Of a DNA stretch of 62,387 nt, positions 39,384-49,507 are shown in pieces. The position numbers were made by a program, and so were the translations under genes. Location of the stretch: positions 1-62,387 of the forward strand of contig JAPPMP010000045.1 in the NCBI GenBank assembly GCA_028819005.1, written 5' to 3'. The stretch comes from Acidimicrobiaceae bacterium (GTDB lineage Bacteria; Actinomycetota; Acidimicrobiia; Acidimicrobiales; Aldehydirespiratoraceae). The stretch's first letter is position 1; each line of letters begins with the position of its first letter. The notes below the pieces were generated by a model. That model made no database searches and was not told the origin of the DNA. It saw nothing but the letters and a program-made list of their open reading frames with translations.

Positions 39384-39431
39384 TGTGTTGAATGAACGCT
39401 GGGTTGAATGAACGCTGTGTTGAATGAACGA
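39384..39431. repeat. Three 16-base tandem repeats between atpH and atpA
   Basis: Units starting at 39384, 39400 and 39416 read TGTGTTGAATGAACGC with one or two changes. They fill most of the roughly 90-base gap between the two genes. They could be a slippage site or a regulatory element affecting alpha-subunit expression; nothing is proven. Confidence 0.75.
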
Positions 39432-39439
39432 GGTGTTGG

Positions 39440-39970
39440 TCAGCCGAAGTTCTCGCGAAGCTGCGACTGTCGGCGTCGCACGCTGCCGTCGATGACATCG
39501 TCGCCGATTTCGGTGACGAGACCACCGAGCACGCTTTCGTCGATGATCACACGGATTTCGACATCAGCGCCGGTGGACGATTTGATGGCTTGAGCCAATC
39601 TGGTCTTCTGGTCTTCTGTCAGTTCGATAGCGGACCGCACCTTGGCCAGAACGCGGTCGCGGTTGGCTGCTCCACGAGCGACCATCGCATCAACGATCTC
39701 GGGCAGACGGCCGCCATGCCCGGTACCGACCACCATCGATACGAGCGCCGTGGTGACAGCGGACGCCTTTTCGCCGAGCAGGTCCTCGACGACTCCCTGA
39801 CGCCTCTCGATCGGCAGCCGACTGTCCGACAGCGCCGTCAACAGTTCGTCGTTCTGACGCAACGCTTCACCTACGCGGAACAGTTCGTCCTCGATCACCG
39901 TTGATTGGCCCTCAGCGGCAGCGACCGCCAAGAGCGCCTCGGCATAACCGTCAAGCCGTTCGTCAGCCAT
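39440..39970 (-). CDS. atpH: ATP synthase delta subunit
   Basis: A 176-residue peripheral-stalk protein. The N-terminal DGYAEALLAVAAAEGQ and the C-terminal GGLVTEIGDDVIDGSVRRR are hallmarks. The ATG at 39970 overlaps the atpF stop by 8 bases. The longer frame upstream lies inside atpF. Confidence 0.93.
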   Translation of the reverse strand: MADERLDGYAEALLAVAAAEGQSTVIEDELFRVGEALRQNDELLTALSDSRLPIERRQGVVEDLLGEKASAVTTALVSMVVGTGHGGRLPEIVDAMVARGAANRDRVLAKVRSAIELTEDQKTRLAQAIKSSTGADVEIRVIIDESVLGGLVTEIGDDVIDGSVRRRQSQLRENFG

Positions 39971-40688
39971 TGCCGCCGGCCACCTCGTCGATGTAGGCAT
40001 CCACGAGAGCGCGCTGCGTGTCGACGTCGAGGTTGGATTTGATGACCCTTTCAGCTGCGCCGACAGCAATGTCGGCGACCACGCCTCGCAGATCTGAGAC
40101 GGCCTGGGAACGAGCCGACTCGATGTCGGCCGCGGCCCGGGCACGCATCTGCGCAACCTCCTCGTTGGCACGAGCTTGGATCTCCGCGGCGACCAGGTCA
40201 GCCTGCGCGCGAGCGTCCTCAACGATCTGCGCGGCCTCTGCCTTTGCCCCTGCGAGTTGCGCCTCGTGGTCGGCAAGGACAGTCGTCGCTTCTGTCTTGG
40301 CCTGCTCTGCGGCGTCGAGGTCCGCGGCGATCTTGTCGGAACGGGCCTGCATAGCCCGCTGCACGGCGGGGAAGCCCTTCCACCACATGAACCCGAAGAG
40401 GATCAGGAACGCGGCGCCACCCCAGATGACCTCATCCCATTCGGGAAAGATGGGGCTGGGAGCCTCAACGCACTTCTCCAAGTCCTCCTCGAACTTGACG
40501 AGGTCTTTCTTGTGCTCGGCCTCCTCTAGTACATGAAGCGAGCCGAACTCTTCCTCGGCATAGAGAATCTCTTCAAACACGCAGGTGCCGATGGTTTCAC
40601 CGGCCGCCCCGGCGGGAACCGCGCCGAGCAGCACGAGCACACCGACCAGTCCGAGTGTTCCGGCTGCACGCCGAATAGTTGTTGTCAT
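39963..40688 (-). CDS. atpF: ATP synthase subunit b with N-terminal signal-like segment
   Basis: A 241-residue stator. The C-terminal two-thirds is the expected coiled coil (alternating Ala/Glu/Arg from about 120 to 240). Before the usual transmembrane helix (VIWGGAAFLILFGFMWW, near 88-104) there is an extra N-terminal part: a signal-peptide-like start (TLGLVGVLVLLGAVPAGAAG) and about 50 acidic residues with two cysteines. This implies an extracytoplasmic domain. Typical b subunits are about 160-190 residues. Confidence 0.9.
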   Translation of the reverse strand: MTTTIRRAAGTLGLVGVLVLLGAVPAGAAGETIGTCVFEEILYAEEEFGSLHVLEEAEHKKDLVKFEEDLEKCVEAPSPIFPEWDEVIWGGAAFLILFGFMWWKGFPAVQRAMQARSDKIAADLDAAEQAKTEATTVLADHEAQLAGAKAEAAQIVEDARAQADLVAAEIQARANEEVAQMRARAAADIESARSQAVSDLRGVVADIAVGAAERVIKSNLDVDTQRALVDAYIDEVAGGNG

Positions 40689-40734
40689 AGTTAAACCTCT
40701 TGGGTGGAGTGCTGCCTTCGCTCGTCTGCCGCGA

Positions 40735-41838
<1,104 letters not shown>

Positions 41839-41842
<4 letters not shown>

Positions 41843-42360
41843 ACTGAGCGCTCCGCGGTTGAGTCGATTGAACAGTCGCGCGGCGACAGGAGCGCCGCGC
41901 CCGGTTTCAGACCTGGGAAGGCCAGCGATGCGGCAACATGGCGGGTCTCCCAAACCAGCAGCCCGATGTGAGCGACCAGCAGGCTGATGGCGAACGGTGC
42001 CACCTCGAACCACTCCGCGTTGCGAATCGGCAGGACCGCGGCGGTGATGACGCCGAGGCGGGCGATGAATCCGAACATCACCGCGCCGAACATCACGGCG
42101 GGGCTTATCTTGGCTGACCAACCGATGATGGCAGCGCCGACCAGGAAGTTGACCGCCACAATGGCCAGGCCATAGCCGGACGACCAAAGTCCTGCCCATC
42201 CCCAGAAGATCACGCCGACGGCGAGCATCACCGGGGCGATCAGCAGCGTGCGCAGCGCCAAGTCGCGGGCAATTTCGCGCTCAGGGGCACTGGCGGATAC
42301 CTCCTGCGGAAACGGGGTCATGCGATCTTGCGCTTTTGCCTTCATGCCGAAAGTGCTCAT
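41839..42360 (-). CDS. AtpI-like membrane protein
   Basis: A 173-residue protein with four hydrophobic segments (TLLIAPVMLAVGVIFWGW and others). It occupies the place of the poorly conserved ATP synthase protein I, a chaperone-like assembly factor for the c-ring. The sequence match is weak, so the call rests mainly on position. Confidence 0.65.
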
Positions 42361-42686
42361 ACCGGACCCTGCCCGTAGGCGGCGCGGCGCTGTTCCAACG
42401 CCTCATCAAGCGACCGGCGATAGGAGACGCACAACTTCTGTGTCTCGTAGGCGAGCACGATGCCGGCGAGAACCAGCGTGAACACGGGAAACAAACCGAG
42501 ACGGGAGTCAATGAACCAGCCGAGCAGGCCGAACAAAGCAGGCGTGGCAATCAGTTCGAAGGCAGCAGCAAAGGCATCGCCCGCGCCCTTGCGCATCTCG
42601 CGTTGCTCCCGTTCGTCCACGGTAAGAACCTCTTTGAGTTGGGCCGACGGCGCCCGCTCGTGAATTGATGCACAATCTATTGGCAT
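42357..42686 (-). CDS. AtpZ/AtpI-type small membrane protein
   Basis: A 109-residue protein with two membrane helices (FELIATPALFGLLGWFID and FPVFTLVLAGIVLAYET). The pattern matches the short AtpZ family, placed before atpB. Its stop overlaps the start of the following gene. An internal start at the second half of the N-terminal region is possible. Confidence 0.7.
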   Translation of the reverse strand: MPIDCASIHERAPSAQLKEVLTVDEREQREMRKGAGDAFAAAFELIATPALFGLLGWFIDSRLGLFPVFTLVLAGIVLAYETQKLCVSYRRSLDEALEQRRAAYGQGPV

Positions 42687-42704
42687 GTCACGACAGCGCC
42701 AACC

Positions 42705-42965
42705 TCAGGAGTCGAGCTTCTTGCGTCTTCCGTAGCGCTTTTCGAAGCGCTCCACACGGCCTGCCGTATCGACGATCTTCATCTGGCCCGTATAGAAGGG
42801 GTGGCTCTCGCTGGAGATCTCCACCTTCGCGAGGGGATACTCGTTGCCGTCCTCCCAGACGATCGACTCTTTGGTCTCGATTGTGGACCGCGTGAGAAAC
42901 GACGTGCCCGCCGAAGTGTCCTGGAATACGACGGGGCGGTACTCGGGGTGGATGTCGGATTTCAT
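42705..42965 (-). CDS. rpmE2: 50S ribosomal protein L31, type B
   Basis: An 86-residue ribosomal protein. [14 protein letters not shown] opens the family and the zinc-binding cysteine pairs are absent, as expected for the zinc-independent form (RpmE2). It sits between rho and the atp operon, the place of rpmE in other actinobacteria. Confidence 0.96.
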   Translation of the reverse strand: MKSDIHPEYRPVVFQDTSAGTSFLTRSTIETKESIVWEDGNEYPLAKVEISSESHPFYTGQMKIVDTAGRVERFEKRYGRRKKLDS

Positions 42966-43044
42966 AGCCCCACGAGTCTACGACTCCGATACCCGCCAAC
43001 AACCCTACGCGACCAGGACTTGGCCGCGTCAACGGAGAAACTTG

Positions 43045-44568
43045 CTATGACTCCGAAAGCTCGTTCAACAGCGCCGACACATCGTCGCCGGGGGCGGCGT
43101 CATCAGCCGAAGCGAGCGCCATCATGCGCCGCCGCAACGAACGAGACTCCTCGAGTTCTGCCGCGGACAGGAGGATCTCCTCGTTGTGGGTGCCCGATCC
43201 GCCGATATCGACAGCCGGGAAGATCCGCCGCACAGCCAGATCCCGTGAAAGCCGCAGCTCCAGATTCGCAGTGTTGGCCAACTCCTCATAGATCGCCTCG
43301 TCCACCGAACTGCCGCTGTCGACGACGACCGTGGCGATGACCGTCAGAGAACCCCCGCCTTCAATGTTGCGAGCGGCGCCCAAGAACCGTTTGCATGCGT
43401 GAATCACCGATCGGTCGATGCTGCCCGACGCAGAACGGCCCCCCTGGGGGGATTCGAGAATGTAAGCACGAGCCAATCGGGTGATGCCGTCGACGACCAA
43501 ACAGACGTCAGAACCGTCTTCAACCATGCGTTTGGCCCGCTCAATCGTCATCTCCGCGATCGTGATCTGTTCATCGTTGGGTTGATCGAACGGCGACCCG
43601 ACAACTTCACCGCGCTGCACCCAGCGCGTCATGTCGGTAATGTCCTCGGGACGCTCGTCAACCAGCAGGACAAGCAACTCCACATCGGCGTGGTTGACTT
43701 CAATAGAGCGGATCAAGTGCTTGAGCACCGTCGTCTTGCCGGCTCTCGGAGGCGAGGCGACCAGCGCCCTCTGACCCTTGCCCAGCGGAGTGAACAAATC
43801 GACAATCTGCGCCGTGGGGTCTTCAGGCTCCTGAGTTCCTGCCAGAATCAGGCGCTCGTCCGGGAAGACCGGCACCTGCTCGTCGAAGGACACGCGCTCC
43901 GTCGCCGCTTCCGGAGGGCCGCCGTTGACCGCTAGAAGCTCCACCATCGCAGGGTTCTTCTCGTTGCGGCCCGCGGGGCGCGACGTGCCGGCGAGATGGA
44001 CGCCTTTGTCAAGGTTGTACTGCCGGACCATTTTCACCGGCACATAAGCGTCGTCCTTGGATGGCAACGCCCCGTCGACTCTCAGGAACCCGTAGCCCTC
44101 CGGACGCAGCTCGAGATAGCCCGCGACCGGGACAACATCGCCGTTGTACGGCTCGCTCGTGTCCTTGTTGTTCTCCCGCTCCCGGCCCCGACGGCGCCGG
44201 CGCCGGTTGCCGGGGTCGGCCTCCTGTGCCGCCGCTTGGGCAGCAGGGTCTACGTCGTCCGCGGCTCTTGATTCGGGGGCGGCTGTTTGCGAGGCCTCTT
44301 CACCGTCGGTTGCGGCGGTCTTGTCGTCATTGCCTGGGCCGGCGACCGCACCAGCGGCCTCCTCGGTGTGCGCGATGGACTCGGTTGCTGCGGCGCCGGA
44401 TTCGGCCGGGTTGTCGTCGGTCCCGTTCACCAACTCGAGTATCAGGTCGATGATCTCGCCCTTGCGAGCCCGGTTCGGCGGCTTCTTGCCGAGTGTGCTG
44501 GCGATTTCGGTGAGTTCTTCGCGGTCTTTGCGTTGAAGGGTCGACCGGCGCATCTCCGCGGTTTCCAC
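43045..44568 (-). CDS. rho: Transcription termination factor Rho
   Basis: A 507-residue RNA-dependent ATPase. The N-terminal Rho_N helix lies around 10-50, the RNA-binding part follows near 145-215, and Walker A is ASPPRAGKTT (271-280). The span 50-140 is a large acidic and Arg-rich insertion (RRRRRRGRE) typical of high-GC actinobacteria. The catalytic motifs are intact. Confidence 0.96.
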   Translation of the reverse strand: METAEMRRSTLQRKDREELTEIASTLGKKPPNRARKGEIIDLILELVNGTDDNPAESGAAATESIAHTEEAAGAVAGPGNDDKTAATDGEEASQTAAPESRAADDVDPAAQAAAQEADPGNRRRRRRGRERENNKDTSEPYNGDVVPVAGYLELRPEGYGFLRVDGALPSKDDAYVPVKMVRQYNLDKGVHLAGTSRPAGRNEKNPAMVELLAVNGGPPEAATERVSFDEQVPVFPDERLILAGTQEPEDPTAQIVDLFTPLGKGQRALVASPPRAGKTTVLKHLIRSIEVNHADVELLVLLVDERPEDITDMTRWVQRGEVVGSPFDQPNDEQITIAEMTIERAKRMVEDGSDVCLVVDGITRLARAYILESPQGGRSASGSIDRSVIHACKRFLGAARNIEGGGSLTVIATVVVDSGSSVDEAIYEELANTANLELRLSRDLAVRRIFPAVDIGGSGTHNEEILLSAAELEESRSLRRRMMALASADDAAPGDDVSALLNELSES

Positions 44569-44727
44569 GGATTCGTCTCCTCATGATCGTGAGTGTCGCT
44601 GCATCCGGCATGTGGCGGCCGGGGTCGTACGAAACACGACTCGCCGTCGGCAACCGGGGCAGCGAACAACAGGCTAGAGGCGCACGTTGCCAGTCGCAAC
44701 CAGACCAGCCGCAACCAGACCCCGCCC

Positions 44728-44790
44728 GCGGCCCGAGCGGCCCGGTGAGCGCAGCGAACAGGAGCAGGGGGTGGAGCGCAGCGAACAGGA
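44728..44790. repeat. Diverged copy of the dispersed GC-rich repeat
   Basis: GGCCCGAGCGGCCCGGTGAG followed by CGCAGCGAACAGGAGC, with GGAGCGCAGCGAACAGGAGC repeated directly after. It fills the gap upstream of rho. Confidence 0.6.
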
Positions 44791-44841
44791 GCGGAGAACA
44801 ACAGGTATCAGCGCAACGACCATTTCAATCCGCGCACGCCC

Positions 44842-45648
44842 TTATGGAACTTCGACGCAGCCGTCGGCGTCGACGCCCAGCGGCACCCAGTCACCCCGAG
44901 GTTCAGGACGCAGGCTCTCACCACCGGATTCGATGAGCACCCCCACGCTCGGGCCGGACCCGCTCAGCCAGGCTGCGTGCCCTGCGGCCCTCAGCGAACT
45001 GACCACTTCAGCGCTGTCGGGCAAGGTGCTCAACCGGGCAGTCTCATGGATCTGGTCGCCGTTGGCGCCCGCGATGAGAGGCCATGATCCGTTCAACAAC
45101 CCGGCATAGACAGCGGCACATGATGCAGCGTGAGCGACCACATCGACGATGTCGAGAGCTTCTGGAAGCACTGCCCGAGCCGACGCTGTGAAAGACACGC
45201 TCGCGGGAATCCACATGTAGAACTGGCCCGGCTGCAGACACGGAACGTCGGTGTGGATCCCGCCGCCCACCGCGAGGTTCAGCCCCCCATAAGCCGAAGC
45301 GGCGGCGTTGTCGGGATGGCCTTCGATCTCGTCTGCCACCGTGAACGCTGCTTCGCGCGCTCGCAGGTGGTCCAAGCCGTCGTTGCGAAAGCCCAGATAC
45401 GCCGCTCCGACGCAGGCAGCCGCGCTCGAACCCATGCCTCTCCCGATGGGAAGTTCGCTGCGGGACCACAGCCGGTCGAAGGAGGCCCCGGTTCGCTTCA
45501 ACGCGGTCCACACAAGATCGTCGGGGCCGACCATCTCGAAACCGTCAAGGGGCTCGTCGGAGAGCTCGTAGTAACGATCGACCGCCAAAGCCAGCACATC
45601 GAACCCAGGGCCGAGATTGGCCGAGGAACCCGGCACTCGAACGCGCAT
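44842..45648 (-). CDS. thrB: Homoserine kinase
   Basis: A 268-residue GHMP kinase converting homoserine to phosphohomoserine. The start RVRVPGSSANLGPGFD and the phosphate loop PIGRGMGSSAA are diagnostic. Its ATG overlaps the thrC stop by one base (TGATG). Confidence 0.95.
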   Translation of the reverse strand: MRVRVPGSSANLGPGFDVLALAVDRYYELSDEPLDGFEMVGPDDLVWTALKRTGASFDRLWSRSELPIGRGMGSSAAACVGAAYLGFRNDGLDHLRAREAAFTVADEIEGHPDNAAASAYGGLNLAVGGGIHTDVPCLQPGQFYMWIPASVSFTASARAVLPEALDIVDVVAHAASCAAVYAGLLNGSWPLIAGANGDQIHETARLSTLPDSAEVVSSLRAAGHAAWLSGSGPSVGVLIESGGESLRPEPRGDWVPLGVDADGCVEVP

Positions 45649-47093
45649 CAGCTGAGCCCGTCCACACTGAGCCCGTCCACACTGAGCCCGTCAACACTGA
45701 GCCCGTCAACGAAGGCCTCGACAGTCGCAAGATCGTTGGGAAGCACCGCGTAATCTTCGCGTCGATCGAAGATGTCGGCTAGACGTGCCGGCAATTCGGG
45801 CCGAACACCTGTCGCCTGCTCAACCGCGTCGGGGAACTTCGCCGGGTGCGCCGTAGCCAAAGAGACGATCTGCTCGCCGGGTTGACGGTGGCGCTGAGCG
45901 ACGCCAACGCCCACCGCGGTGTGGGGATCGATCAGCATGCCGTGGGTCTCGTAGACCTCGCTGATAATCGCAAGCGTCTCCGAGTCGTCGATCCGGTCAC
46001 CGGCAAACTCGTCGGTCAAGCGCTGATGCTGCACCTCGGTCAGCGCAGCCCGGCCATGGTCTCGGAATCCGGCTATCAGCTCGGCGGTGGCCGGTCCGTT
46101 CCCGTCGAGCAGTTCATACAGCAGACGCTCGAGGTTCGAGGAGATCTGAATGTCCATGCTCGGCGACAGCGTCGGAACCACCTCTTCGGCGCGCATCTCA
46201 CCCGTTTCTATCAGGCGCGAGAGGACGTCGTTGCGGTTCGATGCAACGAGGAAGCGATTTACGTTCAGCCCCATGCGAGCCGCGACATGCCCTGAGAAGA
46301 CATTTCCGAAGTTGCCTGTGGGGACACAGAAAGTGGTCGCCTGTCGGCCGCGGTCGAGTTGCTCGACAGCCCACACGAAATAAACGATCTGCACCATGAC
46401 CCGAGCCCAGTTGATCGAGTTGACCGCGGCCAGACTGTGGCGCAAGCGGAACGGCTCATCGCTGAACATCGCCTTGACCAGATCCTGGCAATCATCGAAC
46501 GTTCCCTCGATGGCAATCGCATGCACGTTGGGATCGCTCAAGGTGGTCATCTGGCGACGCTGAACTTCGGTGGTGCGACCATGCGGGAACAGCACCACGA
46601 TGTCGACATGTTCGCTGCCCCGCACGGCTTCCATCGCGGCCGAGCCGGTGTCGCCGGAGGTGGCTCCCACGATCATCGCCCGCTGCTGACGGCGTTCGAG
46701 TTCGTGGTCGAACAGCCGTCCCACGACCTGCAGGGCGACGTCTTTGAACGCGAGCGTCGGCCCGTGGAACAGTTCCATCAGGTGGTGGCCCTCATCGACC
46801 TGAACCAGGGGGCACACATCGGGATGGTCGAAAGTGTCGTACGCATCGACCAGAATCGCCTGGAGTTGTTCGCGCTCAACTGCCCCCGCGACGAACGGCT
46901 CGATCACTCCGGTCGCCACGTCCACATACGACGACGGCACATAGGACGTCGGCAACGAAGCCGCGCTCTCCGGCAGCGACGGCCACGTGGTGGGCAGGAA
47001 CAGCCCGCCGTCGGGCGCCAACCCGGTCAGCAGAACGTCAGCAAAACCGAGTTCCGGCCCTCGACCTCGTGAGCTGCCGTAAACCACGGCCAT
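45648..47093 (-). CDS. thrC: Threonine synthase
   Basis: A 481-residue PLP enzyme of the E. coli-like long type, not the shorter mycobacterial type. K117 in LAFKDVALQ is the PLP lysine. The protein ends in four copies of VDGLS, encoded by four 15-base tandem repeats at 45652-45711. This tail looks like recent repeat expansion. Confidence 0.95.
   Translation of the reverse strand: MAVVYGSSRGRGPELGFADVLLTGLAPDGGLFLPTTWPSLPESAASLPTSYVPSSYVDVATGVIEPFVAGAVEREQLQAILVDAYDTFDHPDVCPLVQVDEGHHLMELFHGPTLAFKDVALQVVGRLFDHELERRQQRAMIVGATSGDTGSAAMEAVRGSEHVDIVVLFPHGRTTEVQRRQMTTLSDPNVHAIAIEGTFDDCQDLVKAMFSDEPFRLRHSLAAVNSINWARVMVQIVYFVWAVEQLDRGRQATTFCVPTGNFGNVFSGHVAARMGLNVNRFLVASNRNDVLSRLIETGEMRAEEVVPTLSPSMDIQISSNLERLLYELLDGNGPATAELIAGFRDHGRAALTEVQHQRLTDEFAGDRIDDSETLAIISEVYETHGMLIDPHTAVGVGVAQRHRQPGEQIVSLATAHPAKFPDAVEQATGVRPELPARLADIFDRREDYAVLPNDLATVEAFVDGLSVDGLSVDGLSVDGLS
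45652..45711. repeat. Four 15-base tandem repeats at the thrC 3' end
   Basis: CTGAGCCCGTCCACA-type units begin at 45652, 45667, 45682 and 45697; later ones have single changes. In the thrC frame they encode a VDGLS tail. The copy number could vary between strains. Confidence 0.8.
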
Positions 47094-47095
47094 GG

Positions 47096-48412
47096 TCAGA
47101 CCTCACCACCGATCACCCGGATTGCGCGGTGGACGTCCACAACCACGTCCAGATGCCTGAGTTCGGCCATTGTGGCTTTCACAGCCGACTCACGAGACTC
47201 GTGGGTGATGAATATCAAACGGGCGCGGTCTCCGAGGCGCTGCCCGCCGACTGCCTGCTGCTCCATCGATTGGATCGACACGCCGTGGCGGCCGAACACG
47301 TCGGCAACTTGGGCGAGCACCCCCGGACGGTCGGTCACCGCGAGGCTCATATAGAACGCTGAGCGCAAGTCGTCCATCGGTCGGATCCGCGCAGGCGCCA
47401 GTGCCCCGATTCGGCCCGGGGTACCGTGAACCATGTTGGTGGCCGCGTCCACGACATCGCCGAGAACCGCGCTCGCGGTGGGACGACCGCCGGCGCCGCG
47501 TCCGTAGAACATCAGGTCGCCGACCGCCTCGCCCTCTATGAAGACGGCGTTGAAGCTGTCGCGCACCGCGGCCAGCGGGTGGGACTTGGCCACAAACGCC
47601 GGGTGAACCCGGATGGCGATTTCCGGATCGTTGGCCGCGTGATCTCCGAGCGCCTCGACGACCGCGATCGCCTTGACGGCAAATCCCAACCGATCTGCCA
47701 CGGAGACGTCCTCGGTGGTGATGTTGGATATTCCTTCGTGGAACACGTCGCTCGACTGCACCACCGCGCCGAAGACGATCGAGGCGATGATCGCGGCTTT
47801 GGCGCCCGCGTCGTGTCCCTCCACATCAGCGGTGGGGTCGGCCTCCGCATAGCCGAGTTCCTGGGCTTCAAGCAGCGCCTCCGGATAGTCGATGCCCGCT
47901 TCGCTCATTCTGGTCAGGATGTAGTTGGTGGTGCCGTTGATGATCCCCATCACCCGACGAACAGGCTCACCCGCGAGCGACTCCCTCAGCGGTCGCATCA
48001 GTGGGATTCCCCCGGCCACGGCGGCTTCAAACAGAAAATCAACGCCTGCGCTGTCCGCTGCCCCGAACAACTCCGCACCGTGGGTTGCCAGCAGCGCCTT
48101 GTTGCCGGTGACCACCGGCTTGTTGAGTTCAATGGCTCGGCGCAGCAGGCCCAGCGGCACGTCGATCCCGCCGATCAGCTCAACGATTATGTCGACGTCG
48201 GGGTCTTCGACCACCGACATGGGGTCATCGGTGAACACCTCTGGCGCCAGATTGAGTCCGCGGTCTTTGCGGAGCGAACGAACCGCGATCCGCGTGACTC
48301 GAAGCTCGACGCCCGTGCGAGCCAGGATCGCGGCTCGCCGCTGGTCCAACAAGGACGCGAACGCGCGTCCGACATTGCCGCATCCGAGCACACCGATCGA
48401 TACCTGTTTCAC
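47096..48412 (-). CDS. hom: Homoserine dehydrogenase with ACT domain
   Basis: A protein of about 438 residues. The NAD-binding GVLGCGNVG opens the protein, and a C-terminal ACT domain (SLAVTDRPGVLAQVADVF) gives feedback control by threonine. GTG 48412 starts exactly at the domain boundary; ATG 48505 would add 31 uncharacterised residues. It is the first gene of the thr cluster. Confidence 0.94.
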   Translation of the reverse strand: MKQVSIGVLGCGNVGRAFASLLDQRRAAILARTGVELRVTRIAVRSLRKDRGLNLAPEVFTDDPMSVVEDPDVDIIVELIGGIDVPLGLLRRAIELNKPVVTGNKALLATHGAELFGAADSAGVDFLFEAAVAGGIPLMRPLRESLAGEPVRRVMGIINGTTNYILTRMSEAGIDYPEALLEAQELGYAEADPTADVEGHDAGAKAAIIASIVFGAVVQSSDVFHEGISNITTEDVSVADRLGFAVKAIAVVEALGDHAANDPEIAIRVHPAFVAKSHPLAAVRDSFNAVFIEGEAVGDLMFYGRGAGGRPTASAVLGDVVDAATNMVHGTPGRIGALAPARIRPMDDLRSAFYMSLAVTDRPGVLAQVADVFGRHGVSIQSMEQQAVGGQRLGDRARLIFITHESRESAVKATMAELRHLDVVVDVHRAIRVIGGEV

Positions 48413-48530
48413 GGGCGACGAGCGTAGCTGACGCCCACCTGCGTCAAGCGGTGATTTGCAGCGAGCGGCGTCGCGGACAAATGAGAGCGCCATGCAGTTG
48501 AGCATATTTTTTGCTATTCTGTGAATTTCA

Positions 48531-49382
48531 ATGTCATCTATTCACCGAAAAGTCGCTCCAGTCGGCCGGGCCGGCCATGAACGCACGGTCCTGCGGCTGG
48601 TGCAGGGCCCCGGCGTGGTCCCAACACCGACAGCCGCCTTGCAAGGGGCCAACGCCGACCCCGCAGTCGTGGAGACGATCGCGGGCAACGGCAGCCTCGC
48701 CGATGTACTGGCTGAGCGCGGCCGCCTGAGCGAGACGGAATGCCGTGCGATCGCCTCCCGGGTTGCTGCCGCGCTTGGAGCGATACACGAACGCGGCATC
48801 GTCCACGGCGACATCAAGCCAGCGAACATCGTCATGGCTCCCGACGGGGACCTCTGGATCGCTGACTTCGACGCAGCGGGAGCTCCTTCAAGCGCCCGGT
48901 TGCGGGGCACACCGCAACGCCTTCGCAACCACGGCACACTCGACCGAAGCGACGACTTCGTCGGGGTCGCGCTGCTCGTTGCGGAATGCGCCACCGGCAT
49001 TCTGATCGATCCGACCGCCGAGTGGACGGCGTCGGCGTTGACGCAACTCGGTTGCGGAAGCGAACTCGCTCACGATCTGGCCGCGGCCCTTGCCGACCCC
49101 GGCGATCCGCGACGCGTCGCCTCGCTGCTGGGCTCCTCCACCGACGCCCTGCCCCGCGCCGCGAAGCTCCGCGCCGGCGCCGACCCCTCACCCACGGTCG
49201 ATTTTGAACCGACGGCCATCGCGGGTCTCGACCCATTGCCGACCGCAGCCGAAGCGTTTCCCCAACCTTCAACCCCCGTGGGCCGGCAGCAGGCGATCCA
49301 ACGGACTCTCAGCGAGTCTTTGACGTGGCTCCGCAACAAATGGACCCGGCTATCAGGTTGGCTCAGAGGTCGAGGCGGGTGA
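48531..49382 (+). CDS. Reduced protein kinase-like protein, probable pseudokinase
   Basis: A 283-residue protein with a Ser/Thr-kinase C-lobe but almost no N-lobe. The catalytic loop is HGDIKPAN (92-99), keeping the base D94, and the metal motif is ADFD (111-114) in place of DFG. The glycine-rich loop and the ATP-anchoring lysine of the N-lobe are not apparent: only about 55 residues precede GSLADVL. The C-terminal 80 residues are low in recognisable features. A signalling scaffold is more likely than an active kinase, although a kinase with a very unusual N-lobe cannot be excluded. Confidence 0.75.
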   Translation: MSSIHRKVAPVGRAGHERTVLRLVQGPGVVPTPTAALQGANADPAVVETIAGNGSLADVLAERGRLSETECRAIASRVAAALGAIHERGIVHGDIKPANIVMAPDGDLWIADFDAAGAPSSARLRGTPQRLRNHGTLDRSDDFVGVALLVAECATGILIDPTAEWTASALTQLGCGSELAHDLAAALADPGDPRRVASLLGSSTDALPRAAKLRAGADPSPTVDFEPTAIAGLDPLPTAAEAFPQPSTPVGRQQAIQRTLSESLTWLRNKWTRLSGWLRGRGG

Positions 49383-49507
49383 GGTCGTCGAAGGTCGCAC
49401 GGCGCACGACAAGGCGTGCGTTGCCGTCTGCTGCGAACACCACCGGGGGCGCGGCACCTTGTTGTGTGATGTGTAGCGCGACCCGCCGAAGCGATACCGT
49501 CGCCTCG

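Noticed and set aside
42000..49000. tRNA or rRNA genes
   Set aside because: No cloverleaf or rRNA-like segment was seen here or elsewhere in the window.
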